Part shown: in pieces, positions 1-11,018 of the stretch
Layout of the letters: every line of letters begins with the position of its first letter
Numbering within the stretch: position 1 is the first letter of the stretch
Origin: Botryosphaeria dothidea
Taxonomy: Eukaryota; Ascomycota; Dothideomycetes; Botryosphaeriales; Botryosphaeriaceae
Reading direction: 5' to 3'
Assembly: GCA_011503125.2 (NCBI GenBank)
Contig: WWBZ02000012.1
Span: 744,001-808,000, forward strand
DNA length: 64,000 nt
Notes under the pieces: generated by a model
The model's input: the letters and a program-made list of their open reading frames with translations, nothing else
Databases searched by the model: none
Told to the model about the DNA's origin: nothing
Translations under genes and position numbers: made by a program

Positions 1-944
1 CGCTCGACAATCTCAGACATGTTGGCCTCCAGCTCCTCAGCATCGGTGTGACCCTTGATGGTACCGCGGTGAGGTGCGTTGGAGGCAGGTTGGTGTGAAT
101 CGTACGCCATGTTGACACGGTTGCTGAGCGGAAGTTCCTTGTCCTCGACGTCTTCGCCCTTGGTGTCCTTGTACTTGGCTTCCTTGCCCTTCGCGTTATT
201 CTCAAGAGTGAGCGCCTTCATGCGCTCCGGAATGCTGATAACAGCACGGCGGGTCTCCTGAGGGCGAACGGGCTCAGTGAGAGGGCTAGCACGAACGCGC
301 TGACCCTGCTCATGACCGGTGAAGGTATCCACCATCTCGAACCCACCAGTGGGCAGAACGTCAGGAAGGGGAACACCGATGCCAGGCGTACCGCCACGGA
401 TCGGGTTGTTGGTCGAAGGCCTGGTGCGGTACTGCTCGTTCATGAGGGGCTGCGCACCGCCCATGCCCTGGGCGTTGCCGAGCATGGAGTCAATGGCATG
501 CAGCCTATCCGCATATTCGGTGGCCCGGCGTGAGTTGGCCCCAAGGAAAGGCTGGCTGACGCGGTACGGGTTGGGGTGACCGGGGTACACAGACGACGTG
601 GACGGGGCATAGGCGTTGTAAAGGTTAGGGTGGTGAGAGTACGCAGAGGCCGAGTACGCAGATTCCGCAAAAGGGTTGTACGCGTTGTACGGGTAAGGGC
701 GAAGTGAGGGGCGGTAAGGTCCATCGACATACGAGCCATACTTAAAGGCGAGGTACTGGTCGCGAGCGTTGTTGAGAATGCGTTCACGATCAGCGCGGGT
801 GTACGAAGCGCCAGTAGGTGCAGGGTAGCGAGTGCCGCTCGGCGGCTCGTCCTGGCGGTTGGGCTGCATGTTGGGGTTGGATTGGTTGTGATGATCGGAG
901 CTCGATGGCGAGTCTCCCATTCCCTGACCCGAACGGAAGTTCAT
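1..944 (-). CDS. Hypothetical disordered Tyr/Pro/Asn-rich protein (partial, runs off the left edge)
   Basis: A minus-strand reading frame stays open from an ATG at 942-944 to base 1, so about 314 codons are visible and the C-terminus lies outside the window. The ATG was chosen because an in-frame stop lies upstream near 1030 and a TATA-like box sits 82 bases upstream. The first 60 residues are Ser/Asn/Pro-rich. A charged stretch beginning ASYTRADRERILNNARDQY follows, then a Tyr-, Pro- and Ala-rich stretch with repeated YN, AY and PY pairs, and then a more charged region (residues about 230-314) rich in Lys and Glu. No catalytic motif, membrane segment or signal peptide is visible. Long ungapped coding with sensible codon use argues that it is real. 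I do not recognise the family and assign no function. Confidence 0.6.
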   Translation of the reverse strand, partial: MNFRSGQGMGDSPSSSDHHNQSNPNMQPNRQDEPPSGTRYPAPTGASYTRADRERILNNARDQYLAFKYGSYVDGPYRPSLRPYPYNAYNPFAESAYSASAYSHHPNLYNAYAPSTSSVYPGHPNPYRVSQPFLGANSRRATEYADRLHAIDSMLGNAQGMGGAQPLMNEQYRTRPSTNNPIRGGTPGIGVPLPDVLPTGGFEMVDTFTGHEQGQRVRASPLTEPVRPQETRRAVISIPERMKALTLENNAKGKEAKYKDTKGEDVEDKELPLSNRVNMAYDSHQPASNAPHRGTIKGHTDAEELEANMSEIVE

Positions 945-1601
945 GAAGGGCAGAGGATAGTAGTCAGAGGATGGAGGGTGTGGGAGCTGGATGAAGAGAG
1001 GCGGAGTGTTCGATGGAGAGCCAGGTATTTATAGAGAGACCCTGCCTAGCATGGTCAGAAGTACTAGTCTGTCGGTGATTAAATCTGGAAGTTACGCAGG
1101 CAGATGACTCTGGATGCTTTGCATTGGCAGCCATGTGACATGGATGAAGTGACGTCGCCTGCCCTTCTTCACCACCACTTCTACGAATCGACGTCATACC
1201 ACTCTGCACGCAGTCAAAATACATTCATTCGGCTCTTGAGAATCTCAACGGTTTAGTAAGATGTGGAAAACCAGAAGATCTGAAAATTGCCGGGCCAGGA
1301 TATTGAGTTGAACCTACCAAACCTCAGAGTTTCAGGCGCATGCTAAATGCCTCCCATGCACAGGACGTGACTGGATCTCAGCCCAACCTCACTTTAGAGA
1401 CGCAGAATTCATTTGAATGTTCTTGAATTCTTAGTAGAGACGGCCTTTTACCGTAAGCACTTCCGATTGGCTACTTCAGCAGGCCAATTCACACCGAACG
1501 CGTTTGAAGAAGGCTTCGCTGGCCTCATGACCGACTCTGCCAATAGGACGGGGTACCGGAGCCTACACACTCTCTCAAGCACGAAATCTATAGGCTGAAA
1601 T
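945..1601. other. Intergenic, between two minus-strand genes
   Basis: It holds the TATA-like box at 1026-1033 and the presumed 3' flank of the next gene. Short frames here show no protein-like composition. The frame at 1448-1846 on the minus strand only overlaps the neighbouring gene. Confidence 0.6.
1026..1033 (-). promoter_or_regulatory. TATA-like box of the left-edge gene
   Basis: The minus strand reads TATAAATA, 82 bases upstream of the ATG at 944. That spacing would leave a 5' leader of about 50 bases. The assignment rests on sequence match and position only. Confidence 0.4.
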
Positions 1602-2348
1602 TCAAGGAGATTCAATTGCTCCAAGTATCGTCCAGACTCCCAGCAGCGTGTAAAGTTCTCTCCGCATTCTAGACCGCAGCGGAACACTGGCGCGGTTCCA
1701 CTCCCTCTCCAAAGACCGCTGTATCTCCCTAAACTGCAAGTCCAAGAAGCTTTCTGTCTCCCTGACCATGTCGTATGTCGAATATGGGTCGTATGCAAGG
1801 TCTTCCTCATCCAACGGAGCATTTCCGCTGCGCATAGTGTGGTCATGCAGAGAAATTCCCGAGTCCTGGGAATACTCTGAGGAGGATGCCCGTGGTGCTA
1901 GATGCGTGCCGTTTGGCATTTCAACGCCGTTAGGCATAACACCATTTGTCAGAACTTCATTGGCAGTCTGTATTCTATTGGGCAGATCCATGTTGTTGGG
2001 AGGGCCTACGCCGTGCAGAAGACCCACGCTATTGACTTGGTTGGCGCGATTGGAATGATGCGCGTCGATTAAGTCCTGGTCGCGTTGTTCAAGATCAATG
2101 GCGTTCCGCCGATTACCCCAAACTGTTTCTTGTATGCTGTTTCGCTGAATTGAGGGTACGCTGGAGAGCGGAGGCAACGAAGGTGAGGATGTTTCTGAAC
2201 GCGACGGCTGACTTCCTCGGCGGCGTCTTTCGCTCGGAAAATAGTACGTTGTGGATTCCAAAGCGGCCTCGTTTACACCATAGATTGGAGTGAGGTTGGG
2301 GTTGATGAGGCGCTGCCGGACCGGCCTCTCCCTCGGGTTCATTGACAT
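1602..2348 (-). CDS. Hypothetical low-complexity protein, 248 aa
   Basis: A single uninterrupted frame starts at a true ATG (2346-2348). The protein opens with an Arg/Pro-rich segment (MSMNPRERPVRQRL), followed by Ser-rich sequence and an Asn/Gly/Leu stretch in which short NGV and PNG motifs recur (residues about 100-155). An acidic patch near residue 180 precedes a helical, charged C-terminal segment of about 55 residues with an alternating Leu/Glu/Arg pattern that could form a short amphipathic helix. There is no signal peptide, transmembrane segment or enzyme motif. I do not recognise it; it may be a lineage-specific protein. A second ATG three codons in is an equally good start. Coding status is likely but not certain, since composition is the only support. 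Confidence 0.45.
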   Translation of the reverse strand: MSMNPRERPVRQRLINPNLTPIYGVNEAALESTTYYFPSERRRRGSQPSRSETSSPSLPPLSSVPSIQRNSIQETVWGNRRNAIDLEQRDQDLIDAHHSNRANQVNSVGLLHGVGPPNNMDLPNRIQTANEVLTNGVMPNGVEMPNGTHLAPRASSSEYSQDSGISLHDHTMRSGNAPLDEEDLAYDPYSTYDMVRETESFLDLQFREIQRSLEREWNRASVPLRSRMRRELYTLLGVWTILGAIESP

Positions 2349-3049
2349 GTTTCGAATGTGCTATCCCTTGGCCTGACTGCGCTTATGTGGAAGTTTGCTT
2401 CAGTACTCGAGTCCTCTCCAAGCTGCTGTGTTCTACTTCCTAATTGTATGAGAATTATATATATCTACCTCTGTCGAGCACCACAGCCTGTGAAGAGCCT
2501 TGGCCATTACACGCTTTGTACAGTAAATTGAACACGCGGGGACTCGGTACTGGAATGCGTATGTTCTTGGCTATTTCTGAGGATTATATCGTGTGTAGGG
2601 AGCAGTATTAATGAGGCGGGTTTTGTTAGTGGGCTCTTCTGGTGTAGCAACACATACGCTTGGGGCAATGAAGCATCCATGCGAATGCAGGTGTTCAAAC
2701 AGGTAAATGACATTGGTATCCTTTAACTTCCTTCAACTCTCCATAAGCAAAACCCAGAATCATGATGTTAGCTTTTTATGCGTCAGGGCTCCTGGCACAA
2801 GTTAAACGGCAATTTCAAATATCAATCAGCACGTGTGGAGCACAGGCCTTAGAGCGCTAAACAAGAAAAGAAGGTGCTGGATACTCTATTCTAAGTCACT
2901 GAGAAAGACGCTATAAGCAGGTAAGATATCAACAGGAGAAACATCCACAGAAAGAGCCGCAAGAGACAATCTGTTTGACCAAAGGCCTCCTATCCTCACT
3001 TCTTCTTTATAAAAAAAAAAAAAAACAGTCAACTCCCACCCCTCTCCAA
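2349..3049. other. Intergenic, A/T-richer spacer
   Basis: No coding frame is supported. The right end carries an A-rich run (about 3010-3026) just downstream of the next minus-strand stop codon, probably 3' UTR sequence of that gene. Confidence 0.6.
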
Positions 3050-4291
3050 TCACCCAGTCCCCCCCACAATCGAAATCCCACCCGCCCCCAACTCCCTCCT
3101 CTTCCCCTCCATCATCCCCTCCAACACCTCCCGAATCACCCTCCTCCCGCCTCTATCCTCGCCCCCATACGCCTCCCTCAACGCCTCCACCAGCCCCTCA
3201 AACTCGTCCCACTCGCCACCCGACCCCCGTCCCTCGCACCCCCTCTCCTCCGCCCTCCTCGGCCTCAACCGCGGCGTCCGCGGCGGCGTGCCGGCCGTCC
3301 CCGCCCCCTGCTGCTGCAGCGGCGACCGCGACCGATCGTGCCTGACATCCGACTGCGAGCGCCGGCGCCCGCCGCCACGCCACGCCTCCGCCCGCACGTC
3401 CAGGCTCTCCGCCACGGGCTCGGCCGCCGCCACGGGCGAGGTGTTGGTGCGGAACAGCGGCGGGCGCGACGCGGGAGGCGCGCGGCGGCGCGCCACGGGC
3501 GGGGGCTGCAGGCGGAACGGCGGCGCGGGGGTGACGGCGAGGGCATTGGCGCGGTGACGATGATGCGGGCCGCCCGCCGAGGCGAGGGACGGGGTGGTGG
3601 TGGTGGACGTGGGAGGCGGGGGCGCGGGGCGGTGGGGGGTCAGGCGGCTGCTGGGGATGCTGCTGGTGGAGGTGTTGAGGGGGTCGTAGGCGTAGCTGCG
3701 GCGCGTGCTGCTGCTGCCGCAGGTCGGGCAGCGCGGGGTGTAGGGGAGGGGAGCCGCGGGGTCGGCGGGCGTGAGGACCGGGAAGGGCGAGCCGTTGGCG
3801 GTGTGCGTGCCGGCGCGGAGGGTCGAGAAGGCCGAGTCGATGCTGCTGGTCGTGCTGCGCGCGCTGGCGAGCGGGCAGTGTTCGCGTGCGCTCCCGAGCG
3901 TGCTGCCGCTGAGGTCGCGTGTGCTGCTGCTTCGGCTTCGGGGCCGTTGGTGGGGCGAGTTGTGAGCGCTGGTTTGGGGGGAGTGAGAGCGTTGCTGGTG
4001 TGGGGTGTGGTTGTCGGCAGAGTCCACGCTACGGGTTGGAGGATTGGTTGTGTTATGCGCTTGAGATTCATTGTCGGTGGTATAGTTGATGAAGACCAGA
4101 CCCGAAGATCTTGCTACGCTGGAAATGGTGCCGGAGGGCCCTTTTGGGGATAGCCCATTTGTCTGAGCATTCAGATCCAGCTTCGATGTGGAGTCGCCGT
4201 CGTGGTTATCGTCGTAGGAGGTAGGGGAGTCGACGTCACCACTCTCCGGGAGTATGTCCAGTTCGCCTGCGGGAGACATCGCTTGGAGCAT
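3050..4291 (-). CDS. Hypothetical Ser/Pro/Arg-rich disordered protein, 413 aa
   Basis: The open frame extends upstream to about 4393, but the first real ATG in it is at 4289-4291 (MLQAMSPAGEL), so that start is used; a second ATG lies four codons later. Residues 1-60 are acidic. Residues 60-340 are disordered and rich in Ser, Thr, Pro, Arg and His, with poly-Pro and poly-Thr runs and many SxR/RSxS patches that could be phosphorylated. One CPTCG pair (about residue 205) is too isolated to call a zinc site. The last 70 residues are charged and predicted helical (EFEGLVEALREAYGG, VIREVLEGMMEGKRRE), the only part that looks folded. GC content is very high over the middle. The family is unknown; a regulatory or scaffold protein would fit the composition but is not shown. 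Confidence 0.5.
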   Translation of the reverse strand: MLQAMSPAGELDILPESGDVDSPTSYDDNHDGDSTSKLDLNAQTNGLSPKGPSGTISSVARSSGLVFINYTTDNESQAHNTTNPPTRSVDSADNHTPHQQRSHSPQTSAHNSPHQRPRSRSSSTRDLSGSTLGSAREHCPLASARSTTSSIDSAFSTLRAGTHTANGSPFPVLTPADPAAPLPYTPRCPTCGSSSTRRSYAYDPLNTSTSSIPSSRLTPHRPAPPPPTSTTTTPSLASAGGPHHRHRANALAVTPAPPFRLQPPPVARRRAPPASRPPLFRTNTSPVAAAEPVAESLDVRAEAWRGGGRRRSQSDVRHDRSRSPLQQQGAGTAGTPPRTPRLRPRRAEERGCEGRGSGGEWDEFEGLVEALREAYGGEDRGGRRVIREVLEGMMEGKRRELGAGGISIVGGTG

Positions 4292-4999
4292 TAACGGCTC
4301 TGATATAAGTGGTGGAAAGTTGCTGAATAGCAATGCGCATGTTGCGACAGCCGATTTAGTTATGAATACGGACGGCCTTGGAGCACGTGGCAAAGAAAAG
4401 TCGAAGCAATTCCGGAGTTCTAGAAAGCATGGACGGGATTACTGTAAAAGATCATGCACAAGCGGTGGCATGAACGCGCGGCAACAGCGAGGCCTGGGAG
4501 ATCAATGCAGAAAAATGAAATAAATTCGAGAGCAGCGCGCCAATTATTTGAAAATGTTTCCTCGTCGCCACGCGTCGAGGTTAGCGGCTCTGGGGATGTT
4601 GGTGTTTTGGAATCTCAAATTGCTGGGAAATGATCCTATTCGCGGACGGCTGACCGGTTTGCTGCTTAGGACAGGATTCCTGTAATTCAAGACCCCTGTG
4701 AGGTTTACCTGTTAGGCTCACTTGCCGTTCAACGAGGAGGTTTTAGTCAGTGTAGTAGTGGGAAAGCTTGCTCCGACCTCAAGCCATCACTTGGAGAAGA
4801 TCAGAGGCATGAACGTTGATATTGACTTCATTTACTAGGGAAGCAACAATAGGTATAACAATGGACGGGCTCATCTCGCTCTCAGGGTGATCTCACAAGG
4901 ACCATAGTACACCCTTCAAAACACCTTCTAGGCTGTAACGGAAAAATTCCAGCAAAAGACCTCCAAAACTCCAGACACTTATATATACTGACGGGCTTT
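4292..4999. other. Intergenic
   Basis: Lies between the start of the disordered-protein gene and the 3' end of the carbonic anhydrase gene. No coding or RNA feature is recognised. Confidence 0.6.
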
Positions 5000-5820
5000 T
5001 TAGCGGTGTTGCCAGAGACCGACAGGGCGAGTCTCCTCCTCGCCAAGGACGCGCAGCTCGCCGGTGGAGATGTCGAAGATGACGCCGTGGACGGAGACAC
5101 CACGCTCGGCGACGGCCTTCTGGACGGTGTGGTTGCTGCGGATGGTCTGCAGGCCCTGGCGGACGTTGAGCTCGGCAAGGCGCAGGGCCTTCATGTCGAC
5201 GGACTCGATGGCGTCGATCTCGCGCTGGTGCTTGCGGCGCAGGTCGCGCAGGGGCTGCAGCCAGGCGTTGAGAGCGGGGCCCAGGTCGTTGTCGTTGAGG
5301 GCGTTGATGGCGCCGCCGCACTTGGTGTGGCCGCACAGCACGATGCGCTTGACCTTGACGGCGCCGACGGCGAAGTCGATGATGGACTCGCTGCTCAGGT
5401 CGCCGGGCTGGATGACATTGGCGATGTTGCGGTGGACGAAGATGTCGCCGGGCTTGCAGTCGCAGATGGTCGTCTCGGGCACGCGCGAGTCGCCGCAGCC
5501 AAACCACAGCACCTCGGGCTGCTGGCCCTGCGACAGCGACGCCCACAGCTGCGGCTCGCTCTGGGCGGAGCGGCGGGCGTAGCTCTTGTTGCCCGTGATG
5601 ACGCGCTCGAAGGCATCTGTAGAAATCGTACGATTTTGATGTCAGCGCACCTGTTTCGGATTGTTTCGCGAGGCCCCGGGCCAATGGGCGCCCTACCAGC
5701 CCCGGTCGCATCCATGGCGGGGAGTGAGAACAGCGAGTGCAGAGGGCGGGCAGCGGAAACCGGCGCTCGTTGCGCGGCGGAAGAAATGCAGCGGACGAGC
5801 GACAGACTCTGCTTCCTCAT
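5000..5820 (-). CDS. NCE103: Beta-class carbonic anhydrase, two exons, 246 aa
   Basis: Interconverts CO2 and bicarbonate using a zinc ion. Exons are 5697-5820 and 5000-5616. The 80-nt intron (5617-5696) has a GTAGGG donor, a GCTGAC branch site and a TACAG acceptor, and joining restores the frame through ADAFERV. The zinc-site signatures of the family are present: CGDSR (Cys82, Asp84, Arg86) and GHTKCGG, which gives the His and second Cys ligands. The first 35 residues are rich in Arg, Ser and Ala with no acidic residue (MRKQSLSLVRCISSAAQ), a typical mitochondrial presequence. Fungi often have both cytosolic and mitochondrial isoforms, and this looks like the mitochondrial one. The length fits the family. 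NCE103 is the yeast orthologue name and is used only as a family label. Confidence 0.92.
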
Positions 5821-7607
5821 GGGGGTCGGCGGCGGGGGGAGGTTTTGTGCGTACCTTGTCTTGCTCCGGCAGCCGCCATTTTTTCGCTGTTGGTTTTCTG
5901 GGCGATGACTCTATCGCGGAACGGGATGGGGCCGTCCTATCAGAATCGCGCTCAACGCTTTTTTCTTTCTGGTCGCTCCTGTGCTCCGCCCGGTCGCTTT
6001 TCCGCGGCCCAAGTCGACAATGACGGATGAGGCGTGGAGATATGACAAAGGGCCGTGACTCGTGCGATGTCGTTCAGCACCGCAAGTTGCTAGCGCACGT
6101 GGAGGAATGAAATGAGGGCGTTGCTTCTGTGGCCACCCATGTGCGTGGCGGCACCCTCCCTTTTATGGCCCGCCGCCTTGAGGAGCCGGAGTTCAACAAG
6201 TCGCAGCTTGCGTCTCACCCCCAAAGATCCGAGAAAGTTACACGCACACTCCCAAGCCTGGCCAAGGATTTCTCTCGGGGATGATTGTGGCTAGCAAGGC
6301 TTGCGACCGCCACGGACGAACCCCCGTCGATCTCCGCCCATCTGCGCAGCCCCCTTCTCCAGATTGCCTCTCAGCGCCCTCCGCCCTCGAAATCTTCGAA
6401 TCCGCTCCGCATCGGCCCTTCCGGCTTGCTGCCTGAGGCCGGAATCCGATGCCTCTCAACCACCGTCTGGAACGCCGATCGCCCCCTCCACCGCCGCTGC
6501 CCCTCCTTCCGCTTTCCCCAGAACGTCACGGAGGGGCAGCTGGCATTGTCACCATCACGTCGTGCTCGACTGACCGTCGGTCACGGCAGTTCCTTCGAGC
6601 AAGCCGCGGGCGGTGCTACCCGATACCTAGACGCGGGCCCTGCCGCCGCGCCCACAGCGCCCGGCAATGCCAGCAGTCTATGCTCCGTCCCGTCTCCCGC
6701 GCATGTGCGTATGTGTGTCTGCGCGCGCCCATGTCCCATCAGGCCGTGGCTGCCGCTGGTTCTGGCTGCGTTCCCGAGCTTTGTGCGTGCCCTTCCGTAC
6801 AGCCGTTGAGCCGGGGCAGACGGGCCTGCGTCATAGGACTCAAGCTTCCGGCATCAGGGGGTCAACACCACGACCAACCATGCGCACTGCTGAACCCTCC
6901 GCGCCATCAGCCCCCGGCACCCACCGGTGAGCCCGCGCGCTCTGTTCATGAGGTATTATCGCAGGACGACCTCGCGACAGGGTATGGAAATGGCAGGTTG
7001 ACCGCCTGCCAGCGTCGTACTCGTTTTGGAGCGTGGGTATGCCTCAATATGCGCATAGTCCGCAGGGCCACAGATGCGCTTCATGTCCGTCTCCGCCTGA
7101 GTAAGAAGGGTCCTGCTGAAGATTATTGCTTTTGTGCAGTAGGCCCATTGAGAAGGCGCCAATTGCCCTGCCCTGCTCGGCTTACTGGGCTTCTGGGCGC
7201 ACACCGCTTGCCCTGCCACACAGCAGCATATGCTCGTCTACGGTGAGTCTTTGTCAGCCTTCTGCTCGCCCGATAAGAGGCGCACCGTACGGGCCCGTGT
7301 CAGAGATACTACTTGGCCGACGCGAACGGTACGCTCTACGTTGCCATGTTACTTCCGATATGTCGGACGTACTCCCGAACTCTGTGTCCGTGACAGCGGC
7401 CTTTTCGGACGTCGATGGGGCAGCATGAAACGCCATATAATCGCTCAGAAAAGTGCCTCTTTCTCCAGAAGTTCCAGAAAATGATCAATGCCATTCATGT
7501 ACCTCTCCGTCGTGGGTCGCTCCACAAACACCGAACGAACTCCCATAGAAATCCGAATCCATCGCGATGAACTGCAACTTCCCCTGAAGCCCGTAGCACG
7601 ACTTCGC
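5821..7607. other. Intergenic 1.8 kb, promoter side of the carbonic anhydrase gene
   Basis: GC-rich with several overlapping frames on the plus strand (for example 6285-6809 and 6449-7246). Their products are rich in Arg, Pro, Cys and Ser without any recognisable domain, and frames of similar length overlap each other. I therefore treat them as chance frames. No tRNA or repeat is seen. Confidence 0.55.
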
Positions 7608-8581
7608 TTACAGCTCCTCTTTCTTCTCCGGGCCCTGCCCGTCTTGCAGAGCATACAAAGGTTGCGGGTTGCCGGCGCTGTCGCAGCTGCTGAACCGCCA
7701 CCAGCCCCAGTTCCAGCTTCCGAATACGTTCACCATCATCCACCTGATGGGACCGGGCATCGGCGGCCACGTCGCCCACATCCCATCCTCGTATGTCCTG
7801 TCCAGGTTCAGAAGGCAGAACGGCACCACGTCCGTCAGGCCGGCCTTGGTCAGCGTCTTCTTGCCCCAGACCTTGAATGTCGCCGACGCGTTCGCGGCTT
7901 CCGGGCTGCCCTCGGCCGGCGCGGTGGGCAGTTCCGCGAATGCCGCAATCGTCTTGATCTCGGAGTGGAAGTGGTCGTTGAAGGGCTCGCGGAAGGTGTC
8001 CATGATGCGGACGAGCTCCTTGCCGTCGAAGGCCGCGGGCGCGGACAGGGATGTCAGGTATGTGTTGAACGCGGCGAGACCCTCCAGGAAAGATTCTGTC
8101 GTGTCGATTTCGTCAGCGGATTGGAGTGATTGCAGGCTGCATGGGAGGGACGCCCACCGTGCTCCTTGTGCGTCTCGGCCCAGATGCCCTTCTCTTTCAG
8201 CACCTCCTCGACTTTCGGGAAGAGCTCGGCTTCCTCGTCGTCATGGTGGCTTTTCACGAATCTGAACCATGCAAGGCTGTAGCCCACGAAGTCGGGCTTG
8301 TCGGCTTCCTTGATGTGCGGCGCTTGCAGGTAGACAGTGTTGAAGCCGCGGAGAATGGCATTGTGGAGGAGGGCCATGTGCGTGGCGCCTTTGGTCCAGA
8401 TATCCTCCTTCTTGGTCGCATACTGCGGAGTCTGGATCAATGGGCAGGGGCCATCAGCCCACGGCTGTCCGGCGGGGATGGAGCTCGCAACGGCAGACAT
8501 GCTGGCAGGTAGATGTGCGCAGAGAAGAGCGATTCCCAGTGCTAGTAAGGTGGTGAGCAGGCGGAGCTGAGAGGAGTGCAT
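7608..8581 (-). CDS. Hemerythrin-like HHE domain protein, two exons, 303 aa
   Basis: Exons are 8158-8581 and 7608-8095. The 62-nt intron (8096-8157) has donor GTGGGC, branch CTGAC and acceptor ACAG, and joining gives THKEHESFLEGL. The HHE cation-binding pattern is clear: His68 and His73 (ATHMALLHNA), SHHDDEEAE (His112/113 with Glu119), THKEH (His138, His141) and a later NDHFHSEI. Such proteins bind a di-iron centre or metals; the fungal members are mostly uncharacterised. The chosen ATG gives a hydrophobic N-terminus (about residues 7-27) that looks like a signal peptide or anchor. A second in-frame ATG at 8500 would give a soluble 276-residue protein starting MSAVASSIP, the form I remember for fungal relatives. 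Localisation therefore depends on the start site. Confidence 0.82.
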
Positions 8582-11018
8582 CGCAGAAGCCTGATGTAGA
8601 GCGGGGATGCAGCCGTCCCGCAGCTTTTCGGCAGCTCGAGGTACATAAAGCTCGATAAGCAAGCTGCCATATCAGGTCATGGTCAACTGATGGGAGCTAT
8701 GTGGGAATGGCGGGCCCGGAGCTCGGATGAGAAATGTAGCCTCCGTGATTGGTCGGAGCTGTCGTGCTGCTTCTGGGCCGGGTCCTCGCATGCGGAGAAG
8801 CATAAGCGGCCGGTAGCAGGATTGACATGGCCCGGTGCACGCTCGCGTTGCTCAAGCAGCTGTGAGACTCTCCAGCGGACGGCATTGCGGCGATCCGCGC
8901 TCCTCAGCACATCTCGTCTCCGGCATGTGGCTTCAAACGCATTCGGTAGCGGGCGCTTATTCAGTCCCGAAGCCATGAGCTTGACCATGCGCGTCCTTGC
9001 ACGCGAGAGCCAGGTCCAGCAGTTAAGACTCAGCCAAGCCCTCGCTCGCAGATGATTTTCTTGTTGTTTCTGTTGATATCTCTGCGGAGTCGTTTCATCA
9101 GCAGTTTACCCTTTCTCCCCAATCAATTTGATCCTGCGGAAAGCATGAGACCCTGTGAAGCACCCTGTTCCTTGGGCGAAACTCAGGAATGCTTGGGTTT
9201 CCCGCGCCGATGAGGCTACGTCAGAGTTGCTGGGAAGGGCGCTACTGTGCAACACTCGCCCGCCCCCCGAGAGCCTGTCCGCCTTCCGCTCTCCGCCAAG
9301 AACCGCAACATGTGACACTCCCCGCGTCTCCGCTCCTGCCCGCTCCAGGGCACTGGCAACGGGGGAAAGCGTTTCGACTTGCCTCAAGGCCATCCCCAGC
9401 ATCTAGACCCTCCGCGCTGGCTGTGACACCTACTGATTTGCCAAGTCGGGCAATTGTTCAAGATCTGTGATTGCCAAGCGGTCGTGCAATAGTCTTCGGC
9501 GACTCTGAACGAACCCCTTTCGTACCTTCATGTGCGCACACGCGTCCGATACGTCGCCGTGGCACCCTGCAGCCTTGGAAATGGGCTTTGCAATGTAGAT
9601 CTGACATGTGCCGTGGAGAACTTAGAGCACCGCCCCATGGGGTACGCACCTCCTTACCGTACGCGCCGTCCACGTGCCTCGAAATGAATGATAAGAGGTG
9701 AAACTATGTTAGAAGCCGTCGAAAAGGATAGCAGATCTTCATTACAGATGAGAGTTTCAATACTCGGGTAAGGGTCTATTAATTGCACGTGCCCCAAAAG
9801 CTGCTATCAGTGAACGCACGAGCGTATTGTGATCTTAACTGTCATTTCAGAACGAGGCTCGTAAAATCAGGGCTCGCAAGGCAGACCGCCATCGCGGCTG
9901 GATCAATGCCAAGATGCAAGTGCAACGTCGAACAGGCGGTCAAGGCGAAGGCATAGGCAGGCGGAGGGTATCACAGGGGTTAGGCATCGCAGCTGGTGGT
10001 TAGCGGTAATGGACCCGGAAAATGCAACTCCGTGGGGAGTGGAAGTGTATCGCATCTCCACTGACAACGCCTTCCGGACGAATGCTTCCACTCCCCATAG
10101 TAGTATAAACTCGATCTTTTCTCTGCCCTGCTAATGCGTCACACGCGTCGCATCGAATGCGCCTTCGTTGTTCCGGGCACTGGGCAAACGACGAGCCAGC
10201 AGGCTGAACACTGCGGGCTGCTCACAGACGATAGAGAAGTAAAAGCCCTGTTTGTACCGGGCCTGGACGCAGGGACTCCAGATGACAGGGGACGCCGCGC
10301 ATAGGCTTAGAGTCAAAAAGTGAGCAAGCTGTGAGCGCAACAAACGGCATAGACGCGTGGTGGTCTAATGTGCAATCAGGCAGCGATGGCAAGGCAGTGC
10401 GGCGTGGAGCCCGACGCAGCAACGAGAAGTTTCGTGAAGCTGCCTGTTGTGGGGCGGCTCTTTCGTCTGCCGGGCGCACCGCGTTGGGCAGTGTGGCAGG
10501 GCTGGGGGAGCCGCAAAGAGAAAGCGCATCTTATCTTATCTTGCAGGCACCAGCCACCGCCCACCGCCCAAGAATTTGGCGGGGCAGAAGAGCGTCATCG
10601 TTCCAGCCAGACAGCGTGAGTCAAGGGCCATCCATTGCGACGACTGTGAGAAGTGCAATGGGGGTAATATTGGCACAGAAATTGCTTGCAGGCTCTAGGC
10701 TGCCCTCGTAGTATCGAGAAACGTCTTCTGACATCACTGGGCTGGCGGTCGACCCGGCGCGCGGTGTTGCAGTGGGCTGTGGCGTAAGATTTCCGCGATG
10801 GTTCTGCCAGATTCCAGCACCTTCTTCCGGCCTGCACTTTTTACTTAAGTACCATCCGCCCGCAAACAACCATCCACGCTTCTTCATCATCCAAAAAACT
10901 CTTGAACACACTCTCGCGAAGGCTTTAAGCTTTCCTACCACCACTTCCACAAACCTTTCTTCTTCCCTGCCTCTTTTTGATACCCAACACCTAGATTCTC
11001 TCTTCACCACACATCACA
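8582..11018. other. Intergenic 2.4 kb, upstream region of the Hsp70 gene
   Basis: No coding gene is supported; the frames here are short, overlap on both strands and match no known domain. The right 220 bases hold a step-type heat-shock element (10801-10828), and a C/T-rich leader precedes the Hsp70 ATG. Confidence 0.6.
10801..10828 (+). promoter_or_regulatory. Step-type heat-shock element upstream of Hsp70
   Basis: TTC triplets start at 10802, 10812 and 10822, exactly 10 bases apart, with a further TTC at 10825 and one at 10791 (11 bases before the first). This is the nTTCn-5bp-nTTCn-5bp-nTTCn step arrangement known to bind Hsf1 in yeast. It ends about 190 bases before the Hsp70 ATG. Binding is inferred from pattern and context. 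Confidence 0.55.

Noticed and set aside
1448..1846. 132-codon minus-strand frame overlapping the 248-residue gene
   Set aside because: No splice signals link it to that gene and it lies in a different frame over most of its length.
5617..5650. A 34-nt intron in the carbonic anhydrase gene using a GTGCGC donor
   Set aside because: Too short for a fungal intron and it breaks the frame; the 80-nt GTAGGG intron gives the family sequence.
6449..7246. 265-codon plus-strand frame upstream of the carbonic anhydrase gene
   Set aside because: Arg/Pro/Cys-rich product without domains, overlapped by two other frames of similar length; a chance frame in GC-rich DNA.
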